DNA of 44,709 nucleotides from Candidatus Jorgensenbacteria bacterium (lineage in GTDB: Bacteria; Patescibacteriota; Minisyncoccia; UBA6257; GWB1-50-10), in NCBI GenBank assembly GCA_030648515.1, contig JAUSHK010000003.1, positions 1 through 44,709 on the forward strand. The letters run 5' to 3'. Below are positions 32,405 through 40,424 of this stretch, in pieces; the stretch's first letter is position 1; the number at the start of each line of letters is the position of its first letter. The notes under the pieces were generated by a model. It was not told the DNA's origin. It saw nothing but the letters and a program-made list of their open reading frames with translations, and searched no databases. The translations under genes were made by a program, and so were the position numbers.

Positions 32405-35400
32405 CTACACTTTTCTTGCCCCAATCCAAAGCGGAGTGTTTTCAAATTTTGTTTCAATTTCAACTGAGAATTTCTGCTCTCGGCGCGGAACGATATCTTT
32501 TGCATTAACTTCTTTGCAAATAATGCTCTCATATTTACGCACGACGCCCTCAAGTTCGCCCTGCGTAGAAACCATAACAATGATTTTATCCTTCGGCTCC
32601 AACTTCGCGCTCTGACGCAAATCCTGAATCATGCGGACAAATTCGCGCACAAGCCCCTCCTCGCGCAATTCGATTGTTATATTCGTATTAAGCGCGATTT
32701 CATCCTTGAGTTTTTTATCAAGCGAAACTTTTTTAACATTCACCTCGTCTTTCAAAATCTCCATTAATCCTCTCTGTTTCCATAATTCGCTATCCGCGAT
32801 TTTGAGTTCAGCGAGTGGCTGACGGACTTTAACTCCGACCCCTGCCCGCTTTGCAAGCGCAATACTGGATAATCTGCGTACTTCTGCCATATCGTGAAGC
32901 AATTTTTTGTCAGAAGCGCCGCCAGCCGACCAGTTGTCCAAATGAACTGATTCTGTATTCCCGTGATTAAATGATTTATAGAGCGTGTCGGCAAAAAACG
33001 GCACAAATGGCGCGAGCAATTTTGAGAGCTCTATCAAAACAAACCCAAGCGTCTGCGATGCGCTTTCATAATCCTTTATACTGTCAGGATGCTGAAATCT
33101 CCTGCGGGACCTGCGAATGTACCACCGAGATACGTCTTCCACAAAATTTTGGACAACGCGCGCAGCATCTCCTATCTCATAGGCATCAAGCAGTTTTGTT
33201 GTTTTAGAAACCGTTTCATTCAATCTCGCCACAACCCACGCATCGAGTATATTTTTTGATTTCGGAACGCAGGTTAATTTCGAATTCTCTTTGCCATACG
33301 TTTTCCAAAAAACGAACGAGTTGTATGCGAGAAGAATGAACTGGCGCATTACTTTGCCGAAATCCGCATCATCAATCCGCTTCGGCTCGCCCGGCGGATT
33401 CATTGTGTAGAAATGCCACCGCACTGCGTCAATGCCGTATTTTTTCGCCATCTCCCATGGGTCAATAATATTTCCCTTTGACTTTGACATTTTCTGCCCA
33501 TTTTTATCCAAGATATGCCCCAAAGAAATGACGTTGCGGTATGGCTCGCCGCGGCCCATGAGCACTGATATCGCGAGAAGCGTGTAAAACCATCCGCGCG
33601 TCTGGTCCACCGCCTCGCAAATATACTCGGCAGGAAAATCCAGTGAGTCCTTGTTCTCAAATGGCCAGTGCGCCTGTGAAAATGGCATTGATCCGGCGTC
33701 AAACCATACGTCAAGAACTTCGGGAATTCTTTTCATAGTCCCTTTTTTGCATTTCGGGCATTTGAATTTCACGGCGTCAATGTACGGCTTATGCAAATCA
33801 CCAGCGCCAGAGACATTCCGCGGAAGCGGCAAAAATTCGCCGTCCCGCACTTCGGCATTCGCAAGAAAATCAGTGTACGTAGCCTTTTTATGCTCAACTG
33901 CCTCTTCATTCGTCCATCCGTTCAAAATACTTTCCCCCATCCAAATCGGATACTCGTGACTCACGAGTAAAATATTTTTACCAGAATATTTCTTTTCCAA
34001 ATCCAGAATGAGATTATAAATGCGCGCGCGCACGTCCGTGAGTGTTTCGCCGTTTGGCGCAGGCTTCGTAAACTTTTCAATATCGGACGTGTAATAATTT
34101 CCGTAAAATTTCTGGCCCCGCCCGTGAAAATCACCGATATTGATTTCGCGTAATCTCTTATCAAGAACGATTTTTGTTTTGAGGGCCTTACTAAAAATCT
34201 GCGCTGTTTCCTTCGCGCGCGTGATATCCGAACTCACTATATAATCTATTTTTTGTTCTTTCGCGAGTTTCTTCGCCGCGCGTTCAGCCTGCGTAACGCC
34301 CTTGAGCGTTAGGTGGTGTTTCAGGTCTGGCCACGCGCTGCAAATTTTAAGCTTATTATTCTGCGCTTCGCCGTGCCGCACAAAAAAATAGTGGTTTCGT
34401 TTTTTCTTCGTCTCCTGGAGCGAAACAAGTTCCTGAATGCTTCCGACGGCATGCGTTTCCCCGCACGCATCGCATTCCCAGATCGGCAACGGCGTCCCCC
34501 AGTATCGCTCTCGCGAAATCGCCCAGTCTTTCGCGTCTCTAAGCCACTCTCCAAATCTTCCTTCCCGTAAATGCCCAGGAATCCATTTTATATTTTTATT
34601 TGAAGAAATTAGTTCATTTTTAAGTTTACTCATCGCAATGAACCATGCCCCACGGGCATAATAAATAAGCGGAGAATCACATCGCCAGCAATGCGGATAT
34701 TCGTGGGCATATTTCTCTGTTTTAAAAAAATTCCCTTGTTTTTTGAGATATTCAAAAATAAGCGCGTCCGTCTCTAGTGTCTTTACTTTTTTCCCAGCAA
34801 GTTCCTCAACTACGCCAATTCTCCTATCGCTCTCTGAAAGAAATCTCCCGTCTATTCCAACTGTGTGAAATTGTAGAAGTTCTTCCTTCTTTCCAAGATT
34901 GTAATCGTCTTCACCATACATTGGCGCGATATGCACCACACCAGTGCCGTCATTTGTAGTGACAAAATCTGCAGGATATATCCTATATGACCTGTCATTT
35001 TTAAGCGCAGGGACATCAAACAATGGTTTATACGATGCTCCAATAAGGTCTTTTCCTTTTAGTTCCCCTCCATACAAAGTTACCTTTTCTCCGGTAAATA
35101 TTTTCACCAACAAGTGAGTCGCAACGATATATAAACCATCCGTTTCCAGTACAACTGAGTAGCTAATATCTTTACCAACAGCGAGCGCGACATTCCCAGG
35201 CAGCGTCCATGGCGTTGTCGTCCACGCGAGAATGTAGGTTTTATCATCGGTTGTGAAGCCGCCAATCTTTTGTCCAATCTTCAATTTGAATTTGATATAA
35301 ACGGATGTGTCTTCCGTCTCTTTATATCCCTGCGCGACTTCGTGCGATGAGAGCACTGTTCCGCATCGCGTGCACCACGGTACAACCTTGTGCCCTTTAT

Positions 35401-35917
35401 AAATCAGTTTTTTCTTCCAGATTTCTTTTAAAAGATACCACACCGATTCCATATATCGGTTGTCATAGGTGATGTACGGATGTTTAAGGTCAAGCCAAAA
35501 CCCCATGCGCTCAGTAAGTTTTTCCCATTCGTCTTTGTATTTCCACACCGATTCTTTGCATTTTGCGTTGAACTCCGCGATGCCATATTGTTCAACTTCT
35601 TTTTTTGACTTCAGCCCAAGCGCTTTTTCAACCTCAATTTCAACAGGAAGCCCGTGCGTATCCCATCCGCTCTTGCGCGGCACGTAGTATCCGCGCATCG
35701 TTTTATACCGCAAAATAATATCCTTAAAGGCGCGCGCGAGAACGTGATGAAGCCCAGGGTGGCCGTTTGCAGTCGGCGGCCCTTCGTAAAACACGAACTT
35801 CTTCCCGCTGGTTCGGTTCTTCTCAAGCGACTTCTCAAAAATATTATTCGTTTTCCAAAACTCAAGAACTTTCTCTTCTAGCTCAGGAAGCGAAAACTGC
35901 TTTAGGTTACGCAGCAT
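32405..35917 (-). CDS. ileS: Isoleucyl-tRNA synthetase with an inserted histidine-phosphatase domain
   Basis: It charges tRNA-Ile. The IleRS parts are clear: EGPPTANGHPGLHH (HIGH region, about 45-58), WTTTPWTLPGNVALAVG in the editing domain, RYWGTPLPIWECDACGETH, EVLDVWFDAGSMPFSQAH, DQTRGWFYTLL, KMSKS at 809-813, and a C-terminal anticodon-binding region. At 1170 residues it is longer than usual. Residues ~501-706 form a complete histidine phosphatase fold: FFVRHGEAQNN with H515, SSDITRAKETAQIF, LREINIGDFHGR, NGETLTDVRARI and ILLVSHEYPIW. The insert lies between GSIQELVSLQ and DLHKPYID, inside one uninterrupted frame. Histidine phosphatases hydrolyse small phosphoesters; its role here is unknown. 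Confidence 0.95.
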   Translation of the reverse strand: MLRNLKQFSLPELEEKVLEFWKTNNIFEKSLEKNRTSGKKFVFYEGPPTANGHPGLHHVLARAFKDIILRYKTMRGYYVPRKSGWDTHGLPVEIEVEKALGLKSKKEVEQYGIAEFNAKCKESVWKYKDEWEKLTERMGFWLDLKHPYITYDNRYMESVWYLLKEIWKKKLIYKGHKVVPWCTRCGTVLSSHEVAQGYKETEDTSVYIKFKLKIGQKIGGFTTDDKTYILAWTTTPWTLPGNVALAVGKDISYSVVLETDGLYIVATHLLVKIFTGEKVTLYGGELKGKDLIGASYKPLFDVPALKNDRSYRIYPADFVTTNDGTGVVHIAPMYGEDDYNLGKKEELLQFHTVGIDGRFLSESDRRIGVVEELAGKKVKTLETDALIFEYLKKQGNFFKTEKYAHEYPHCWRCDSPLIYYARGAWFIAMSKLKNELISSNKNIKWIPGHLREGRFGEWLRDAKDWAISRERYWGTPLPIWECDACGETHAVGSIQELVSLQETKKKRNHYFFVRHGEAQNNKLKICSAWPDLKHHLTLKGVTQAERAAKKLAKEQKIDYIVSSDITRAKETAQIFSKALKTKIVLDKRLREINIGDFHGRGQKFYGNYYTSDIEKFTKPAPNGETLTDVRARIYNLILDLEKKYSGKNILLVSHEYPIWMGESILNGWTNEEAVEHKKATYTDFLANAEVRDGEFLPLPRNVSGAGDLHKPYIDAVKFKCPKCKKGTMKRIPEVLDVWFDAGSMPFSQAHWPFENKDSLDFPAEYICEAVDQTRGWFYTLLAISVLMGRGEPYRNVISLGHILDKNGQKMSKSKGNIIDPWEMAKKYGIDAVRWHFYTMNPPGEPKRIDDADFGKVMRQFILLAYNSFVFWKTYGKENSKLTCVPKSKNILDAWVVARLNETVSKTTKLLDAYEIGDAARVVQNFVEDVSRWYIRRSRRRFQHPDSIKDYESASQTLGFVLIELSKLLAPFVPFFADTLYKSFNHGNTESVHLDNWSAGGASDKKLLHDMAEVRRLSSIALAKRAGVGVKVRQPLAELKIADSELWKQRGLMEILKDEVNVKKVSLDKKLKDEIALNTNITIELREEGLVREFVRMIQDLRQSAKLEPKDKIIVMVSTQGELEGVVRKYESIICKEVNAKDIVPRREQKFSVEIETKFENTPLWIGARKV

Positions 35918-36003
35918 ATGTAATATCCATATAATATCCGAAAACTCCGCTCTTTTCCACCTGTACTGGCCGCGACTAAATAGCTAAGGGAAACTTTCGG
36001 AGG

Positions 36004-36009
36004 TATAAT
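36004..36009 (+). promoter_or_regulatory. -10 box of the antiporter gene (leaderless)
   Basis: TATAAT ends 6 bp before ATG 36016. Confidence 0.6.
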
Positions 36010-36015
36010 AAACTT

Positions 36016-36954
36016 ATGTTAATTGCAGCGACTCTCATCGCTATCTGCGCGCTGTTTTATCTTTTGTGTAAATCGGCCGATGTTGTAGTAACGCAAATAC
36101 GTTCGCTTGGCCACAGATTCGGCGTTCCACTCTCTTTTCTTGGAATAGTTCTGGGACTACTAACGACTCTCCCCGAACTTTCGATAGGAGTTAACGCGAT
36201 AATAGAAAATATCCCGTCTATATCTATTGGAAATCTTCTTGGAGGGATAATGGTGATTTTCGGCCTCATTTTTGGAGGAAGCATCATATTAAACCGGGAA
36301 ATAGCGACCGATGGAAAAATTTGGCACATTCTTCCATTTTTTGCTTACATACTTGTCGCAATGATCATGGGTCTCGACGGGAAATTCAGTGAAACCGACG
36401 GAATAATACTAATGGTCATTTATCTCGGCATCCTGTTCTCGCTCTATGAGAAGTATCACAAACAAGAACTCCTTAAGCACATGCCGACGATTCATCATCA
36501 TCGAATCAGCAAACACATAGTTTACATAATTCTCGGCGTTACCGCCGTTGTCGTACTAGCAAAGGCAATAATTTCGCTCTCCGCGGAATTACTGAAAGCT
36601 TTTGATGTTTCGATATTTGTAATAGGACTCATCGTGTTTTCAATAGGCACAAACTTACCGGAAATCATTGTAACCATACGCTCATGGCGCAGGCACATTA
36701 AAGAGCTTTCGACGAGTAGCCTGATAGGATCAGCAATAGCAAATCCGTTCATGATAGGCCTTCTCGCGCTCCTCCATCCGATATATATCACGGTAGATTT
36801 TTCCTATTACCTCACAATGGCTTTTATCGCGCTGCTTTTTTCAGCTTTTCTTGTGTTCTATAAGACCAACCGCCAGCTTACCGCTCGCGAAGGCGTAATT
36901 TTAATCGCGATTTATGTCTTTTTTATAATCTCGCAGTTTCTATACGCGTTCTAA
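36016..36954 (+). CDS. Ca2+:cation antiporter (CaCA) family protein
   Basis: It is a 312-residue membrane exchanger with about ten helices. The two inverted alpha repeats are visible: GLLTTLPELSIGVNAIIENI with SISIGNLLGG, and SIGTNLPEIIVTIRSW with SSLIGSAIANPF. The conserved acidic residue in each TLPE/NLPE is kept. A cytosolic His-rich loop (HMPTIHHHRISKH, about 155-168) between the halves may bind metal. Family members exchange Ca2+ for Na+ or H+. It is convergent with argS, with only 3 bp between the stop codons and no terminator. Confidence 0.88.
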   Translation: MLIAATLIAICALFYLLCKSADVVVTQIRSLGHRFGVPLSFLGIVLGLLTTLPELSIGVNAIIENIPSISIGNLLGGIMVIFGLIFGGSIILNREIATDGKIWHILPFFAYILVAMIMGLDGKFSETDGIILMVIYLGILFSLYEKYHKQELLKHMPTIHHHRISKHIVYIILGVTAVVVLAKAIISLSAELLKAFDVSIFVIGLIVFSIGTNLPEIIVTIRSWRRHIKELSTSSLIGSAIANPFMIGLLALLHPIYITVDFSYYLTMAFIALLFSAFLVFYKTNRQLTAREGVILIAIYVFFIISQFLYAF

Positions 36955-36957
36955 CTG

Positions 36958-38583
36958 TCACATTTTTTTCGGCGCGGAGATGCCGAGTATTTTAAAAAGA
37001 TTCTGAAAAACGATGATTGATGCGGAAACTAAAACTGCGCGCGCCTGCGCGATGTTTTTTGCTTCGCCAGCCACGCGTTCTTTTTCGTAAAAATTATGAA
37101 ACGCTTTTGCGAGCTCTGATGCGTACTTTGTAATAGGATGGATTTTATAATCCTTTGCCGAGTCCGCGATGACTTCAGGAAACCGCGCGAGCTCGCGAAT
37201 AAGCTTTGTATCAACGTCGGTCTGAAGCGCATCAAGAGAAGCTTTTGCTGAAGTTTTTATTTTTGATTTCTTGAGAATACTCAGCGCTCTTACAAGCGCG
37301 TACTGGATGTAAAAAACGGGATTTTTCTGAGACCGCTCCTTCGCGAGCTTTAGATCAAAATCCATATGCGACTCCGGTGTTGTCATAAGAAAGAAAAACC
37401 GTGCAGCATCGCGCCCGACCTCGCTTATAAGTTCCTCGAATGTAATAAACTTCCCTTTCCGCTTAGACATCTTCGTCTCTTTCCCATCCGAAACGAGCCG
37501 TATCGTCTGCGTCACAATAACACGTGAGTCAAGTCCAAAAATTTTTGCTACCGCCTGTATGCGCGCAACATATCCGTAGTGGTCCGGGCCTAAAATATTT
37601 ATTTTCGCGTCAAACTTTCGTTCTTTTGTTTCAAGATAGTGTCCGGCATCGGCAAGAAAATATGTCGGCTCTCCGCCCTGCTTCACGAGCACCCTATCTT
37701 TGTCATCGCCGAAATCTTTTGTACGAAGCCAAACCGCGCCATCTTGTTCGTACACCCGCCCGCCCTTTTTAAACACCGCAAGCGCTTTTTTAACATATCC
37801 CTTTTTATGAATATTCCTGTCTTCGGATGTGTACCTATCAAACTTAATATGTGCCCCTTTTTCAATAGTATTGCGAGTGCCTCGCAAAAAATCTTTTGCC
37901 GCGCGCTTTCCGATCTCCATCGGATTGTTTTTGTGCTTTAAGACGAAAGATTTATTTTTCTTCGCCCACTCTCTTACATACTCGCCCTTATAAAATTCTT
38001 CCTCGGTCGGAATAATACCTAGCGACGCAATGATTGATTTTCCAAAAGTTAAAATCTGGTTTCCTGTGTCGTTTACATAATATTCTCGCTCTACCGCATT
38101 ACCAGCGGCTTCCAAGATATTTGAGAGTGCGTCGCCAAAAAACCCTCCCCTTCCATTCGCAAGCGTGAGCGGCCCCGTTGGATTTGCCGAAATGTATTCA
38201 ACTTGGATTTTTTTCTTTTTTTTGCTTTTTACAATTCCATAGTTCTTTTTCTCTTTCAAAATAATTTGTAACTCACTGGCGAGCGCATTCTGCGACAGCC
38301 ACATATTCAAAAATCCCGGGGTTACTGCTTCAACTCGCTCAAACAATTCTGCTTGCCCGAACAGTCGCTTTGCGACTGTTTTAGGGGACGCGGACTCTAG
38401 AAGTTTTGATGCAAGCTTCTCTGCCTCCTCCATCGGCGAAACCCCTTTTTGCTTTGCGAGCTTGAAGGCAACATTCGTGCTGTAATGCCCTTGCGTATCG
38501 TTCTCCGGCACGGAAAGTGAAACATCCGTGCCTTTAGGAATAAGACCCTCAATTTTCGCGGTTATTTTTTCTCTAAGTGTCAT
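36958..38583 (-). CDS. argS: Arginyl-tRNA synthetase with a degenerate HIGH motif
   Basis: This class I enzyme charges tRNA-Arg. The core is clear: VEYISANPTGPLTLANGRGG, EREYYVNDTGNQILTFGKS, GPDHYGYVARIQA, KETKMSKRKGKFITFEEL (KMSK at 371-374) and a C-terminal DALR-type anticodon-binding domain (YIQYALVRALSI onward). The HIGH signature, normally GPLHVGHxRGA, reads GPLTLANGRGG: both histidines are replaced (T140 and N143). ATG 38583 (MTLREK) is chosen because the promoter TTGATT-17-TATACT ends 8 bp before it. That promoter lies in one arm of an inverted repeat. Length, 541 residues, is normal. Confidence 0.94.
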   Translation of the reverse strand: MTLREKITAKIEGLIPKGTDVSLSVPENDTQGHYSTNVAFKLAKQKGVSPMEEAEKLASKLLESASPKTVAKRLFGQAELFERVEAVTPGFLNMWLSQNALASELQIILKEKKNYGIVKSKKKKKIQVEYISANPTGPLTLANGRGGFFGDALSNILEAAGNAVEREYYVNDTGNQILTFGKSIIASLGIIPTEEEFYKGEYVREWAKKNKSFVLKHKNNPMEIGKRAAKDFLRGTRNTIEKGAHIKFDRYTSEDRNIHKKGYVKKALAVFKKGGRVYEQDGAVWLRTKDFGDDKDRVLVKQGGEPTYFLADAGHYLETKERKFDAKINILGPDHYGYVARIQAVAKIFGLDSRVIVTQTIRLVSDGKETKMSKRKGKFITFEELISEVGRDAARFFFLMTTPESHMDFDLKLAKERSQKNPVFYIQYALVRALSILKKSKIKTSAKASLDALQTDVDTKLIRELARFPEVIADSAKDYKIHPITKYASELAKAFHNFYEKERVAGEAKNIAQARAVLVSASIIVFQNLFKILGISAPKKM

Positions 38584-38591
38584 TTTATAGC

Positions 38592-38620
38592 AGTATACCC
38601 CCACACCAATAGTGAATCAA
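38592..38620 (-). promoter_or_regulatory. Promoter of argS (leaderless)
   Basis: TTGATT (38620-38615), 17 bp, TATACT (38597-38592), then 8 bp to ATG 38583. Confidence 0.7.
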
Positions 38621-38685
38621 TAAAATTTTCCGCGTAGTTATAAGTGGGCTAAATTGGAAACAATTCACTATCTGGTGTGGGGGTA
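38596..38685. repeat. Imperfect inverted repeat over the argS promoter
   Basis: Arm 38596-38617 (TACCCCCACACC plus AATAGTGAAT) is complementary to arm 38663-38685 (ATTCACTAT, CT, GGTGTGGGGGTA) with one mismatch or gap near the middle. The arms are 45 bp apart. One arm holds the argS promoter; the other reads as a mirrored, degenerate copy on the plus strand. Confidence 0.75.
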
Positions 38686-38688
38686 CAT

Positions 38689-38720
38689 AAAAAAGTCCCT
38701 TCTCTAAATGGAAAAGGGAC
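38689..38720 (-). terminator. Terminator of the 38757-39308 gene
   Basis: GTCCCTT and AAGGGAC form a stem on the minus strand, followed by TTTTTT. Confidence 0.85.
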
Positions 38721-38756
38721 GGATAGTACAAAAACAAGAGCACAATGAAGAAATAC

Positions 38757-39308
38757 TTAGCGAAGAATCATTCTAATCGGAACTGTCTTTTTAGAAAACA
38801 TACAACCGTCGCTTTCCCATGTGTGTGAGAGGTCAGTTGGGCTGCCTAAAAAAATCCCACTAAAGTACCACACGCGTTCTTCAGGAAACCAGCTTATTCT
38901 AACTGCAACATGGTACCCACTTTTTAACCGCACACAGAAAATATTTGTATCGCCCACGAGAAGCGCGCCCTTGTTACCATTCTTCTGTTTTTTGAGAAGC
39001 GCACAAATGATTGTTAAGAACTCTCCGATTGAGAAGGTGCTAGTAATAGATAGAATTGAGTCATAGGTCGTAGACTTCGCAAGTAAGTTTTTTGTGAGTG
39101 TACCAGTAAATGCCCTGATTAAATTTGGAATTTCCGGTACAATCAACTCTGTAAAACCCCTTTCGAATTCGGCTTTTATGCGAAATTTTTCAAAACTAAA
39201 AGTTTTTGGAAGCGCGAATTTTCTGTAAAATTTCTTGGGAAAAAGTGTGTTTTTCCCAAAAGATTTAGTTTTTACTTGAACATCAGCGATAAATTTCATA
39301 GTTTCCAT
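38757..39308 (-). CDS. Protein resembling the DGR target (no template repeat)
   Basis: It is a 183-residue protein. Its C-terminal part VRLKSGYHVAVRISWFPEE, then RVWYFSGIFLGS, lines up with the VR domain of the DGR target (IQLKSGRIVAVPVYWLAVD, then RRWYLGAYDLGG). It keeps the LKSG, VAV, W and WY positions. The nucleotide sequence does not match the TR beyond ~9 bp, so the DGR should not diversify it. The N-terminal part resembles the target more weakly (DVQVKTKSF against DVKVSSPAFSKTKFF). GAGGAAA precedes ATG 39308. The promoter is near-perfect and a terminator follows. Function unknown; probably a fixed member of the same domain family. Confidence 0.7.
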   Translation of the reverse strand: METMKFIADVQVKTKSFGKNTLFPKKFYRKFALPKTFSFEKFRIKAEFERGFTELIVPEIPNLIRAFTGTLTKNLLAKSTTYDSILSITSTFSIGEFLTIICALLKKQKNGNKGALLVGDTNIFCVRLKSGYHVAVRISWFPEERVWYFSGIFLGSPTDLSHTWESDGCMFSKKTVPIRMILR

Positions 39309-39398
39309 AGCTTTTCCTCATATTTTTAACTTATCTTCCGCCCGCGCAGTCTGCGAGGCAAAAGATGAGTTGATTAGTTGTTTTTAACGTGCTTTTGT

Positions 39399-39428
39399 AT
39401 TATAGCATAGTACCATATACAATGTCAA
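39399..39428 (-). promoter_or_regulatory. Consensus promoter of the DGR-target-like gene
   Basis: TTGACA (39428-39423), 18 bp, TATAAT (39404-39399), giving a ~85 nt 5' UTR. Confidence 0.8.
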
Positions 39429-39468
39429 ATATCGTAAGCGGCCTAAAACAGTGATAATCTTAAATCCA

Positions 39469-39909
39469 ATGGCGGTTTTTGCAATAAATAAGCGCGCGTC
39501 GTTTGATTATGAAATCCTTGAAACATTTGAGGTTGGCTTGGAGTTGAAAGGATTTGAAGTGAAATCAATCGCCGCCGGACGGGCAAACTTAAGCGGCGCG
39601 CACGCAATCCTCAAGGGAAACGAGGTGTGGCTTCTGAATTTAGATATTCCCCCATACCAGCCGAGCAATACGCCGGAAGCGTATGACTCAAAACGCACGC
39701 GGAAACTTCTTCTGAACCGCGCGGAGATAAACCAGCTTATCGGACGCACAAAAGAGAAAGGATTGACGCTCATACCACTCAAGCTGTATAATAAGCACGG
39801 CAGGATTAAGGTTGAAATCGGTCTCGCGCGAAGCAAGAAAAAGGGAGACAAGCGCGAAGCGATTAAAAAGCGCGACGTTGAGCGCGAGATCCGCAAATCA
39901 ATCTCATAG
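39469..39909 (+). CDS. smpB: SsrA-binding protein SmpB
   Basis: SmpB binds tmRNA and brings it to stalled ribosomes. The 146 residues include INKRASFDYEILETFEVGL, GFEVKSIAAGRANLSGAHA and NLDIPPYQP. Further on are SKRTRKLLLNRAEINQL, LIPLKLYNKHGRIKVEIGLA, and a basic tail (KKKGDKREAIKKRDVEREIRK) that mimics mRNA in the channel. I chose ATG 39469 (MAVFAINKR) over the in-frame GTG 18 bp upstream because the family starts here. A GATAAT lies 10 bp before the ATG. The tmRNA gene follows 82 bp downstream, so partner and RNA are adjacent. Confidence 0.96.
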   Translation: MAVFAINKRASFDYEILETFEVGLELKGFEVKSIAAGRANLSGAHAILKGNEVWLLNLDIPPYQPSNTPEAYDSKRTRKLLLNRAEINQLIGRTKEKGLTLIPLKLYNKHGRIKVEIGLARSKKKGDKREAIKKRDVEREIRKSIS

Positions 39910-39991
39910 TTATTTAACAATTGAATAACCCACGCCTGCGGCGGGGCGCTGAATTTTTCAGCTACTCACTTCGCTCGCAGGAAAAATTCGC

Positions 39992-40321
39992 GGGGATGCC
40001 GGGCTTTGACAGAGAAGCTTTCGTGCAAATTGCAGGCCGAGCTGACTACCTCGTAAAACTTGTCAAAAAATAACTGCTAATAAAACAGCGGCGCCGGCTT
40101 TCGCTTTTGCGTAAGTTGGTGTTCCCCTTCTATTTATAGATGGGGCATCGGCCCCGACGTTTCATAGGGAATCGCCGGTGTTATACCTGAAACTCGCCTA
40201 TTGTATTACGACTTCAAATACAATTGGTTAAACCAAAGAAGTCACTCGTTCTTTTCGAACTAAGCTTGTAGAAAATTTGCGTGTAACTCTCTGGACGGCG
40301 GTTCAACTCCGCCCATCTCCA
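39992..40321 (+). ncRNA. ssrA: Transfer-messenger RNA (tmRNA)
   Basis: The 5' end GGGGATGCCGGGCTTTGACAG and 3' end GGCGGTTCAACTCCGCC-CATCTCC-A form the tRNA-like domain; the acceptor stem is GGGGATG with CATCTCC. CCA is not encoded. The conserved upstream sequence CTCGTAAAA leads into the tag frame at 40076: codons GCT AAT AAA ACA GCG GCG CCG GCT TTC GCT TTT GCG TAA give the tag ANKTAAPAFAFA. It ends in small hydrophobic residues as expected for a ClpXP-type degron. It is a one-piece tmRNA of about 330 nt, adjacent to smpB. Confidence 0.95.
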
Positions 40322-40424
40322 CAATCGTCACAGAATTTTTTGTTTTGACATGAAAAGATGTATTTTGCTAGGCTTGGCACAGCAATCCAGTAATTCACAT
40401 TACCAACTAAATTATGGAGGAGTT

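Noticed and set aside
40027-40073. Earlier candidate tag frames in the tmRNA (ANCRPS and AGRADYLVKLVKK)
   Set aside because: They lie before or across the conserved CTCGTAAAA block that precedes the resume codon; the frame at 40076 ends in Ala-rich hydrophobic residues, as tags do.
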